14,612 bases of DNA from an uncultured Ruminococcus sp. (GCA_902783535.1 CACZRJ010000282.1:1-14612), one strand, 5' to 3'; counted from the first letter of the stretch, positions 7,622-14,451 are shown. Notes: generated by a model from the sequence alone, not told the origin. Made by a program: numbers and translations.

Positions 7622-10600
7622 CCCAAACGAATGAAACGGTTTTCCGCGCAGGGATCGACATCGGTTCCACGACGGTCAAACTTGTTTTGCTGGACGACCT
7701 CGATCAGGTCGTATACGGAGAATACAGACGTCATCACGCGCATACCCAGGAGACTCTGGCGCAGCTGCTGGAAGACGCTTCCGAAAAGTTCGGCATACCC
7801 GATCTGAAGGTCCGGATCTCCATTACCGGTTCTGGATCCATCGGGCTTTCCAAAGCGCTCGGGATCCCGTTCGTTCAGGAGGTCGTCGCAGTCGCGGACG
7901 CGCTCGGCAAGTTCTATCCCCAGACCGACGTCGCCATCGAACTCGGCGGGGAGGACGCCAAGATCATCTACTTCAAGGACGGGCTGGACGAGCGCATGAA
8001 CGGCGTTTGCGCCGGCGGGACCGGCTCTTTCATCGACCAGATGGCGGCCCTTCTGCAGACGGACGCCGGCGGCCTGAACGAGGCGGCGAAAACATATACC
8101 GAACTGTATACGATCGCGGCGAGATGCGGCGTTTTCGCGAAAACGGACATCCAGCCGCTCATCAACGAAGGCGCGTCCGTGTCCAACCTTGCCGCGTCCA
8201 TCTTTCAGTCTGTCGTCAATCAGACGATCTCCGGTCTGGCCTGCGGCAAGCCCATTCGCGGATGCGTGGCGTTCCTCGGAGGACCGCTGCATTATCTGTC
8301 CGAACTCAAGCAGGCCTTCATCCGCACGCTTCATCTGACGCCGGAAACCTACGTCGATCCGGAAAACTCCCATCTGTTCGCCGCGATCGGCGCCGCCATG
8401 CAGGACGGAAACGCGCTCTGCGCCGCGTCCGGTCTGGCGGCCATGCTGAGGAAGGGCGTCAAGATGGAACTGGAGATCAAACGCCTGGAGCCGCTCTTTG
8501 AAAGCAGGGCGGACTACGAGGCGTTTTCGGCGCGCCACGCGCAGGCGAAGGTGAAGCGCGGGGACCTCTCTTCCTATGTCGGCATGTGTTTTCTCGGCAT
8601 CGACGCGGGGTCCACGACGACGAAACTCGCTCTGATCGGAGAGTCGGGCGAGCTCCTGTATTCGACTTACGCGAACAATAAGGGAAATCCGGTCGAGACC
8701 GCGCGGGCCGCGCTCGCGGAGATCCGTTCCGCGATGCCGGAGACCGCTGTGCTCGCCTATTCCTGCTCCACAGGATACGGCGAAGCGCTGCTGAAGGCGG
8801 CGTTCCGGCTGGACGGCGGGGAAGTCGAAACGGTCGCGCACGCGGCCGCGGCGTCCTTCTTCGACCCTGACACGGACTGCGTGCTGGACATCGGCGGTCA
8901 GGACATGAAATGCATCCGGCTGAAGGATCATATGGTCGACACCGTCATGCTGAACGAGGCATGCTCCTCCGGCTGCGGCTCGTTCCTCGAAAACTTCGCG
9001 ACGTCGCTCGGCTACACGGCGGAGGGATTCGCTTCGGAGGCGCTGTTCGCGCCGGACCCCGTGGACCTCGGCACCAGGTGCACCGTTTTCATGAACTCGA
9101 ACGTCAAGCAGGCGCAAAAGGAAGGCGCGACGGTCGCGGACATCTCCGCGGGTCTCGCGTATTCCGTCATCAAGAACGCGCTGTTCAAGGTCATCAAGCT
9201 CGCCGACGCGAAGGAACTCGGAAACAGGATCGTCGTGCAGGGCGGGACATTCTACAACCCTGCCGTACTCAGGGCGTTTGAAAAGATCTCGGGCGTCGAG
9301 GCGGTCTGTCCCGACATCGCCGGAATCATGGGCGCGTTCGGCGCGGCGCTGATCGCGAAGGAGCGCTTCTCCGAAGTGCCCGGCACCGTCAGCTCCATGC
9401 TGTCGTTCGACGACATTTCTGCGCTGACATACACGTCGAAGGCCGTGCGATGCGGCGGATGCGAAAACAACTGCATGCTGACGGTCAATACGTTTTCCGG
9501 CGGAGGAAGGTTCGTCAGCGGGAACAGGTGCGAGAAAAAGGTCTCTTCCGGACAGTCCGGCAGAAAAGGGGAGAATCTGTTCGAATACAAGAGAAAAAGG
9601 ATCTTCGACTACGAACCGCTGGCTGAATCGGAAGCGAAACGCGGCGTGATCGGTCTGCCGCGCGTTCTGAACATGTATGAAAACTACCCTTACTGGGCGA
9701 CCTTCTTCCGGGAACTCGGCTTCCGCACAGTCCTTTCTCCGTTCAGTTCCAGAAGCATTTACGAGATGGGGATGGATTCCATTCCTTCCGAATCCGAATG
9801 CTATCCCGCGAAACTGGCGCACGGCCATGTGCAGTGGCTGTACGAACACGGGATCCGGACGGTGTTCCATCCGTGCGTTTTCTACGAATACCAGGAGACG
9901 AAGGACGCGGACAACCACTACAACTGCCCGATGGTCGTTTCGTATCCGGAAAATCTGAAAAACAATGTGGAAGCCATTACATCCGGGGAAGTGGAGTATA
10001 TCCGCCCGTTCATCGCATTCACGAATGAAAAAACCGCCGAGAAGCGCATGGTGGACGTCTGCGCCGAACGTTGGGGGATCCCCGCCGGAGAAACGAGGAA
10101 CGCCTGCCGGAAAGCGTGGGCGGAGATGCGGAAGGCGAAAGACGACATCCGCGCGGAGGGAAAACGCGTTCTTGACAGGATGGCGTCCGAAGGAAGAAAA
10201 GGCATCGTGCTCGCGGGCCGTCCGTATCATATCGATCCGGAGATCAATCACGGCATTCCCGAGCTCGTCGCGTCCTACGGACTGGATGTCTTTACGGAAG
10301 ACAGCCTTCCGTTTGAAGGAGATCCGTCCAGACCTCTGCGCGTCGTCGACCAGTGGGTGTTCCACTCCCGTCTCTACCGCGCTGCCGAATACGTCTGCGG
10401 GCGGAACGACCTCGAACTGGTCCAGCTGTTTTCCTTCGGGTGCGGCCTGGACGCCGTTACGACAGATCAGGTCCAGGAGATTCTGGCAAAGGCGGGGAAA
10501 CTGTATACCGTACTGAAAATCGACGAGGTCAACAATCTCGGCGCGGCAAGGATCCGCATCCGCAGCCTGCTCGCCGCCATCCGCATGCGCGAAAAACAGG

Positions 10601-11886
10601 GGATCACGACGACGGAGGCGGATTTCAGATACAGCAGGACCGGGTTTACAAAAGAGATGTTCGACGAGGGATATACGATCCTCGCTCCGCAGATGAGCCC
10701 GATCCACCTGGATCTGCTGACGCCGATCTTTGCCAAGTACGGATATCACGTCGAAATGCTTGGCAACGCCACCCGGAAAGCCGTCGACATCGGACTGAAG
10801 TACGTGAACAACGACGCGTGCTATCCCTCCATTATCATGACCGGCATGTTCATGGAAGCCGTCCTTTCTGGTAAATACGATTTGAACCGTCTTGCGCTGC
10901 TGATGACGCAGACCGGAGGCTGCTGCCGTGCGAGCAATTATGTCGGCTTCATCCGCCGGGCGCTGGATAAAGCGGGGCTGTCGCATATTCCCGTGATCTC
11001 TCTGAACGCGAACAGCATGGAAACGAACGAGGGATTCCATATCACGCTTCCGATGTGGTACGAGGGTCTCCGCGCGCTTGCGGTCGGCGATCTGATGATG
11101 CGCTGTCTTTACAGGACGCGCCCTTACGAACGCGTGCCCGGCTCAGCCGATGCGCTGAAAGACAAGTGGCAGAAGAGGTGCCTGAAGCATTTCGGCGAGA
11201 AACGTCCGAAAGAGAGCTACAGGGCGCTGTGCCAAGGCATCGTGAAAGATTTCGACCAGCTTCCTCTTTATGAGAACCTCCGAAAGCCGAGAGTCGGTGT
11301 CGTCGGAGAGATCCTCGTCAAGTTCATGCCGCTCGCAAACAACTATCTCGTCAACCTTCTGGAAAAGGAAGGCGCGGAAGCCGTCGTTCCGGACTTTCTC
11401 GACTTTCTCGCCATGTTCGTCTACAATCTCGGATACAAGCACAAATATCTCGGAAAGCCCTGGTACGAGGGCATGCTTGCGAAAATCGGCGTGCCTGCTT
11501 TGGAACGAATTCGAAAACCGGTGACCGACGCGCTGAGATACAGCAAAAGGTTCTCCGTCCCCGAACGGATCGACAGGATCGCAGAGCCGACGAAACCGTT
11601 CCTGTCTGTCGGCAATCAGTATGGGGAAGGATGGTTCCTTTGCGGCGAAATGGTCGAGCTTCTGACGGAAGGCGTCAACAATATCGTGTGTATACAACCG
11701 TTTGCCTGCCTTCCGAATCATGTGGTCGGGAAGGGCGTGATCAAAACGTTGAAAGCGGCTTTCCCGGAAGCAAATATCGCAGCCGTGGATTATGACCCGG
11801 GCGCGAGCGAGGTCAACCAGCTGAACAGGATCAAACTGATGCTTGCCGCCGCAAAAAAGGCTTCTTCCGCAGCGGAAGCATTTTGA
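7618..11886 (+). CDS. Giant acyl-CoA dehydratase activase/HgdB fusion; candidate plasmalogen synthase (PlsA/PlsR-like)
   Basis: A 1422-residue multidomain iron-sulfur protein. Two tandem BcrA/BadF/HgdC-type ASKHA ATPase domains open it, with phosphate loops GIDIGSTTVK (12-21) and GIDAGSTTTK (327-336). Their cluster cysteines are Cys131/Cys170 and Cys449/Cys488, at the spacing of HgdC. A CxxCxxxC set with a distant fourth Cys follows (612, 615, 619, 638). A DUF2229 region covers about 676-860 (Cys728, 753, 770). HgdB/benzoyl-CoA-reductase-like segments fill the rest: LAGRPYH (865-871), FGCGLD with Cys942, NNDACYPS with Cys1068, GGCCRASNY (Cys1102, 1103) and PFACLPNHVVGKG with Cys1364. ATP-driven electron transfer to a reductase site is expected. 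No dehydratase subunits or CoA-transferase are nearby. The 4-bp overlap with plsY (AAGGAGA at 7604-7610) points to a lipid substrate, as in the C. perfringens PlsA/PlsR plasmalogen synthase. Family is sure; the plasmalogen role is inference. Confidence 0.85.
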   Translation: MTQTNETVFRAGIDIGSTTVKLVLLDDLDQVVYGEYRRHHAHTQETLAQLLEDASEKFGIPDLKVRISITGSGSIGLSKALGIPFVQEVVAVADALGKFYPQTDVAIELGGEDAKIIYFKDGLDERMNGVCAGGTGSFIDQMAALLQTDAGGLNEAAKTYTELYTIAARCGVFAKTDIQPLINEGASVSNLAASIFQSVVNQTISGLACGKPIRGCVAFLGGPLHYLSELKQAFIRTLHLTPETYVDPENSHLFAAIGAAMQDGNALCAASGLAAMLRKGVKMELEIKRLEPLFESRADYEAFSARHAQAKVKRGDLSSYVGMCFLGIDAGSTTTKLALIGESGELLYSTYANNKGNPVETARAALAEIRSAMPETAVLAYSCSTGYGEALLKAAFRLDGGEVETVAHAAAASFFDPDTDCVLDIGGQDMKCIRLKDHMVDTVMLNEACSSGCGSFLENFATSLGYTAEGFASEALFAPDPVDLGTRCTVFMNSNVKQAQKEGATVADISAGLAYSVIKNALFKVIKLADAKELGNRIVVQGGTFYNPAVLRAFEKISGVEAVCPDIAGIMGAFGAALIAKERFSEVPGTVSSMLSFDDISALTYTSKAVRCGGCENNCMLTVNTFSGGGRFVSGNRCEKKVSSGQSGRKGENLFEYKRKRIFDYEPLAESEAKRGVIGLPRVLNMYENYPYWATFFRELGFRTVLSPFSSRSIYEMGMDSIPSESECYPAKLAHGHVQWLYEHGIRTVFHPCVFYEYQETKDADNHYNCPMVVSYPENLKNNVEAITSGEVEYIRPFIAFTNEKTAEKRMVDVCAERWGIPAGETRNACRKAWAEMRKAKDDIRAEGKRVLDRMASEGRKGIVLAGRPYHIDPEINHGIPELVASYGLDVFTEDSLPFEGDPSRPLRVVDQWVFHSRLYRAAEYVCGRNDLELVQLFSFGCGLDAVTTDQVQEILAKAGKLYTVLKIDEVNNLGAARIRIRSLLAAIRMREKQGITTTEADFRYSRTGFTKEMFDEGYTILAPQMSPIHLDLLTPIFAKYGYHVEMLGNATRKAVDIGLKYVNNDACYPSIIMTGMFMEAVLSGKYDLNRLALLMTQTGGCCRASNYVGFIRRALDKAGLSHIPVISLNANSMETNEGFHITLPMWYEGLRALAVGDLMMRCLYRTRPYERVPGSADALKDKWQKRCLKHFGEKRPKESYRALCQGIVKDFDQLPLYENLRKPRVGVVGEILVKFMPLANNYLVNLLEKEGAEAVVPDFLDFLAMFVYNLGYKHKYLGKPWYEGMLAKIGVPALERIRKPVTDALRYSKRFSVPERIDRIAEPTKPFLSVGNQYGEGWFLCGEMVELLTEGVNNIVCIQPFACLPNHVVGKGVIKTLKAAFPEANIAAVDYDPGASEVNQLNRIKLMLAAAKKASSAAEAF

Positions 11887-11904
11887 ATTCGCTTTCTGAA
11901 TTGA

Positions 11905-11934
11905 GGCGCGGCCTGAAAACCGCGCCCATTTTCT
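11905..11934 (+). terminator. Terminator of the lipid operon
   Basis: A perfect 7-bp stem GGCGCGG (11905-11911) / CCGCGCC (11920-11926) with an 8-nt loop, followed by CATTTTCTTT. It starts 18 nt after the stop of the 1422-residue protein. Confidence 0.75.
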
Positions 11935-11946
11935 TTGAAAAAAGGA

Positions 11947-11975
11947 TTGACAACCGCTGTGATTCATGTTATACT
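11947..11975 (+). promoter_or_regulatory. Strong promoter of tRNA-Ala
   Basis: TTGACA (11947-11952), a 17-bp spacer and TATACT (11970-11975). Transcription would start near 11982, about 37 nt before the mature tRNA 5' end. Near-consensus boxes are typical of tRNA genes. Confidence 0.85.
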
Positions 11976-12018
11976 CCCACTTGCGTCGTGAAGCAACGCA
12001 AATGAAATCGTTGGACAA

Positions 12019-12094
12019 GGGCTTGTAGCTCAGTTGGGAGAGCGCCGCGTTCGCAACGCGGAGGTCAAGGGTTCGAATCCCTCCAGGTCCACCA
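12019..12094 (+). tRNA. tRNA-Ala (anticodon CGC)
   Basis: A 76-nt cloverleaf with encoded CCA. The acceptor stem is GGGCTTG/CAGGTCC and contains G3-U70, the alanine identity pair. D stem GCTC/GAGC; anticodon stem CCGCG/CGCGG with loop TTCGCAA; anticodon CGC at 12052-12054, reading GCG codons. T loop TTCGAAT. The outermost T-stem pair (A49-C65) is a mismatch, which is tolerable. It has its own promoter upstream and a terminator directly after the CCA, so it forms a single-gene transcription unit. Confidence 0.95.
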
Positions 12095-12137
12095 TTGCCG
12101 CCCGAGTTATCACGGGCGGCAAATCTTTATTTTTTCA
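12095..12137 (+). terminator. Terminator of tRNA-Ala
   Basis: A perfect 10-bp stem TTGCCGCCCG (12095-12104) / CGGGCGGCAA (12113-12122) with an 8-nt loop, followed by ATCTTTATTTTTTC. It abuts the CCA end of the tRNA. Confidence 0.92.
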
Positions 12138-12199
12138 GCGAATAAACAATCCCGACAAACCGGGCGATTTACGGCTTTACAGATGCAAAATTCAGCAGT

Positions 12200-12217
12200 T
12201 TCAAGAATGTCCTTGAA
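12200..12217. promoter_or_regulatory. Inverted repeat over the -35 of the Pr6Pr-like gene promoter
   Basis: TTCAAG (12200-12205) and CTTGAA (12212-12217) form a perfect 6-bp inverted repeat with a 6-nt spacer. The right arm overlaps the candidate -35 box at 12213-12218, so a dimeric regulator bound here would block or alter promoter use. It could also be chance. Confidence 0.3.
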
Positions 12218-12241
12218 TAATCAGCGGCAATGTGTTATGTT
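12213..12241 (+). promoter_or_regulatory. Candidate promoter of the Pr6Pr-like membrane protein gene
   Basis: TTGAAT (12213-12218), a 17-bp spacer and TATGTT (12236-12241), with TGT immediately before the -10 (extended -10). It follows the tRNA-Ala terminator and would give a leader of about 87 nt before ATG 12335. Each box differs from consensus, so confidence is moderate. Confidence 0.5.
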
Positions 12242-12334
12242 TCGTTTGCGGAACGATTGTCAGTCCACGTATGCGGTTTTTGCATTCGCCGCTGTTCAGC
12301 CATGATGAACATTGCAAAAAAAGGAGGATGGCCA

Positions 12335-13048
12335 ATGGCAATTCCGAAGAAAAATCAGATCATATCGATCGTTCTCAAGGCATTGGTCGTCATATCGGCC
12401 TGCGCCGGCATTTTTCTCAGCGCTCTTGCTGCCAAAGAAACATTTATGGGCGGCAGCAGGGTGTTTATGTATTTTACGATCCAGTCGAACATCGTTTCCG
12501 CGCTCATTGCGTTGATCGGCGCATTTCTGCTGCTTGGAAAACGCAATATCGGCAATGCCTGGTATGTGATCAAATTCATAGGAACCGTCTCCATCACGCT
12601 CACGGGCGTCGTCTTCACGTTCGTACTGGCTCCGACGTTGGGAAAGTATGCCTGGAACGTGCAGAACGTCCTGACGCACGTGGTCGTTCCGGTGGCCTCG
12701 ATCGCCGATTATTTCATCACGGCCGTTTACGGATCCGTCAGAAAAAGGCATATTTTTCTCGTTGTTCTGCCTCCGCTGGCCTATGCGGTCTATGCCGGCA
12801 TAGGGTATGCCGCCGGGTGGGAATTCTCCAACGGGATCCATTATCCGTATTTTTTCCTGAACTGGGGAAGTCCCGCGGGGGCTTTCGGTTTTACGGATGA
12901 ACTCCCGTATATGGGCTGCGTCTGGTGGATCCTCGCGCTGTTCGCCTTCCTGCTGGTCATCGGTCTGATCTATCTGCTGATCGTCGACGGCTTGAAGAAT
13001 CTTTTGAAATCGCGGACTGGGAACGAAATCGGAAGAAAAAACAATTGA
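12335..13048 (+). CDS. Pr6Pr-family (FAR-17a/AIG1-like) six-helix membrane protein
   Basis: A 237-residue integral membrane protein of unknown function. Six hydrophobic segments lie near 11-32, 46-67, 79-99, 110-131, 140-160 and 192-217. The conserved pieces resemble the Pr6Pr family: YFTIQSNI (46-53), LTGVVFTFVLAP (89-100), LTHVVVPVASIADYF (113-127) and HYPYFFLNW (169-177). The conserved Asn and the buried His are suggestive of a membrane-embedded active site, as in eukaryotic AIG1-type hydrolases, but no activity is claimed here. The open frame extends upstream to 12230. ATG 12335 is preferred because AAAGGAGG ends at 12327, 7 nt before it; ATG 12328 is in another frame. Transcribed alone from the promoter near 12213. 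No terminator follows; the next gene's promoter overlaps its stop codon. Confidence 0.75.
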   Translation: MAIPKKNQIISIVLKALVVISACAGIFLSALAAKETFMGGSRVFMYFTIQSNIVSALIALIGAFLLLGKRNIGNAWYVIKFIGTVSITLTGVVFTFVLAPTLGKYAWNVQNVLTHVVVPVASIADYFITAVYGSVRKRHIFLVVLPPLAYAVYAGIGYAAGWEFSNGIHYPYFFLNWGSPAGAFGFTDELPYMGCVWWILALFAFLLVIGLIYLLIVDGLKNLLKSRTGNEIGRKNN

Positions 13049-13073
13049 CAATCTGAAGCGGATGGATTATAAT
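13045..13073 (+). promoter_or_regulatory. Perfect-consensus sigma-A promoter for the cyclophilin genes
   Basis: TTGACA (13045-13050), exactly 17 bp, TATAAT (13068-13073). The TGA inside the -35 (13046-13048) is the stop codon of the upstream membrane protein gene. The transcript would start near 13080, giving a leader of only about 17 nt. It should be strong and constitutive. Confidence 0.9.
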
Positions 13074-13096
13074 CCTCAAGAAACGAGGTTCGAAAA

Positions 13097-13816
13097 ATGT
13101 CATCGAAAAAGAAAAAAGCACCGGTAAAAAAACAGCCGGTTTCACCGGCTGTCATCATCGCGATCCTGGTCGCGATCCTGGCTGCGGCCGGAGTCATCGT
13201 CGGATGTATTTTCCTGTTCAGGAATTCTTCCGCGCCTTCTTCGCCGGTTTCGCCCGCTCCTGAAAGTTCTTCCGAGTCGTCCGTTCCTGCGCAGGTCTCG
13301 TATGAAGAAACGTCCTACGATGTCAAGGACGGCAACCGTTATGTACAGATCGAAATGGAGGACGGAGGGAAAATCGTTCTGGAGCTTTATCCGGACATCG
13401 CTCCCGTCACCGTCGAGAATTTCGTCGGTCTCGCGTCAAAAGGCTTCTATGACGGACTGATTTTCCACCGCGTCATTTCCGGATTCGTGATCCAGGGCGG
13501 CGATCCTGAGGGAACCGGATTCGGCGGGTCGGATACAAGGATCAAGGGCGAATTTTCTGCAAACGGATTTGAGAACAATCTTTCTCACGAGAGAGGCGTG
13601 ATCTCGATGGCGAGAGAAGGAAGGGACATGGATTCCGCGAGCAGCCAGTTCTTTATCGTGCACCGTGACAGACCTGATCTGGACGGTCAGTATGCCGCGT
13701 TCGGAAGAGTCGTTTCCGGCATAGACGTCGTGGATCATATCGCTTCCGTCCTGACCGATTCGAATGACAAGCCGCTGACGAACCAGGTCATGAAGAAAGT
13801 GACCGTTTTGAAATAA
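13097..13816 (+). CDS. Membrane-anchored cyclophilin-type peptidyl-prolyl isomerase
   Basis: A 239-residue cis-trans prolyl isomerase likely to act outside the membrane on folding of exported proteins. A Lys-rich start (4-12) precedes one membrane segment (18-42) and a Ser/Pro-rich linker (43-66). This topology leaves the cyclophilin domain (about 81-239) outside. Active-site residues are intact: Arg125 in FHRV, Phe130, Gln133 in IQGGDP, Gln184 and Phe186 in SSQFF, then LDGQYAAFG (195-203). Cys37 lies within the hydrophobic segment, but no proper lipobox precedes it, so an anchor helix is preferred over a lipoprotein. ATG 13097 follows ACGAGG (13083-13088), 8 nt upstream. The promoter at 13045-13073 drives it; the cytoplasmic paralogue follows after 21 nt. 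Confidence 0.93.
   Translation: MSSKKKKAPVKKQPVSPAVIIAILVAILAAAGVIVGCIFLFRNSSAPSSPVSPAPESSSESSVPAQVSYEETSYDVKDGNRYVQIEMEDGGKIVLELYPDIAPVTVENFVGLASKGFYDGLIFHRVISGFVIQGGDPEGTGFGGSDTRIKGEFSANGFENNLSHERGVISMAREGRDMDSASSQFFIVHRDRPDLDGQYAAFGRVVSGIDVVDHIASVLTDSNDKPLTNQVMKKVTVLK
13448..13506 (+). repeat. Near-identical patch shared by the two cyclophilin genes
   Basis: These 59 bases match 13952-14010 of the second cyclophilin at 56 of 59 positions. A further 23 bases at 13682-13704 are identical to 14183-14205. The patches encode the active-site segments and sit within otherwise more divergent sequence, which fits tandem duplication with conservation or local gene conversion. Confidence 0.8.
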
Positions 13817-13837
13817 CCGAAACCGGAGGCAATGCGA

Positions 13838-14323
13838 ATGAAACATGCTGAAATCGTTATGAAAGACGGCGGACGGATGCTCCTTGAACTGTATGACGAT
13901 CTGGCGCCGATCACCGTTCAAAACTTTATCGACCTCGCTGAAAAGCATTTTTATGACGGACTGATCTTCCACCGCGTGATTTCCGGATTCATGATCCAGG
14001 GCGGCGATCCGACCGGAACAGGTATGGGCGGCCCGGGATATACGATCCGCGGCGAATTCAAGCAGAACGGTTTTGACAACCCGACTTCTCATACGCGCGG
14101 CGTGATCTCCATGGCAAGAACCAGCAATCCCAATTCGGCGGGCAGTCAGTTCTTTATCATGCACAATGCGGGTCGGTATCTTGACGGTCAGTATGCCGCG
14201 TTCGGGAAGGTCACGGAGGGACTTGAGGTCGTCGACCGGATCGCTTCCGTGAAGACGGATCCCACAGACAGACCCTACGAAGATCAGGTCATCGAAACAA
14301 TACATATCCTGCAGGAAGACTGA
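13838..14323 (+). CDS. Cytoplasmic cyclophilin-type peptidyl-prolyl isomerase
   Basis: A 161-residue stand-alone cyclophilin domain without signal or membrane segment, so a cytosolic prolyl isomerase. Active-site residues Arg46, Phe51, Gln54 and Gln104 with Phe106 are present, as is LDGQYAAFG (115-123). It is the usual length for bacterial single-domain enzymes. The start is ATG 13838, 8 nt after GGAGG (13825-13829); ATG 13832 is only 2 nt from that site and is unlikely. It follows its membrane-anchored paralogue by 21 nt with no promoter or terminator between, so both are probably in one mRNA. The tRNA-Arg begins 11 nt after its stop codon, so the tRNA is probably part of the same transcript. 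Confidence 0.93.
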   Translation: MKHAEIVMKDGGRMLLELYDDLAPITVQNFIDLAEKHFYDGLIFHRVISGFMIQGGDPTGTGMGGPGYTIRGEFKQNGFDNPTSHTRGVISMARTSNPNSAGSQFFIMHNAGRYLDGQYAAFGKVTEGLEVVDRIASVKTDPTDRPYEDQVIETIHILQED

Positions 14324-14334
14324 TTCCTGCGCAT

Positions 14335-14411
14335 CCGCTCTTAGCCCAGTTGGATAGAGCGTCAGACTCCGATTCTGAAGGCCGCGGGTTCGAGTCCCGC
14401 AGAGCGGGCCA
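14335..14411 (+). tRNA. tRNA-Arg (anticodon CCG)
   Basis: A 77-nt cloverleaf with encoded CCA. Acceptor stem CCGCTCT/AGAGCGG; anticodon stem TCAGA/TCTGA with loop CTCCGAT; anticodon CCG at 14369-14371, reading CGG codons. T stem GCGGG/CCCGC with loop TTCGAGT. The D loop has GGA with A20, an arginine identity base, and the discriminator is G73. Oddities are a first pair C1-G72, a C12-A23 mismatch in the D stem (GCCC against GAGC), and T at position 38. No promoter is visible in the 11 nt after the cyclophilin stop, so read-through and processing are likely. A terminator follows at once. Confidence 0.88.
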
Positions 14412-14413
14412 GG

Positions 14414-14451
14414 AGAACCGTGATTTGCCCGTCAAATCACGGTTCTTTTTC
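14414..14451 (+). terminator. Terminator after tRNA-Arg
   Basis: A perfect 14-bp stem (14414-14427 with 14433-14446), loop CCCGT, then TTTTC. It closes the cyclophilin-cyclophilin-tRNA-Arg unit. Confidence 0.92.

Noticed and set aside
7303..11040. A very long open frame on the minus strand opposite the 1422-residue gene
   Set aside because: It is the antisense shadow of a GC-rich coding frame. Its translation is Arg/His/Asp-rich and low in recognisable motifs, while the plus-strand protein has clear family motifs throughout.
7618..11886. The giant protein as a plain amino-acid fermentation activase (2-hydroxyglutaryl- or phenyllactyl-CoA type)
   Set aside because: Not excluded, but less likely: there are no dehydratase alpha/beta subunits, CoA-transferase or electron-transfer flavoprotein genes nearby, the protein is far larger than HgdC, and it is coupled to plsY.
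12034..12216. A 60-codon open frame running through the tRNA-Ala
   Set aside because: Its GSNPSRST stretch is the translated T arm of a tRNA, a well-known artefact. The frame begins inside the tRNA and runs through its terminator.
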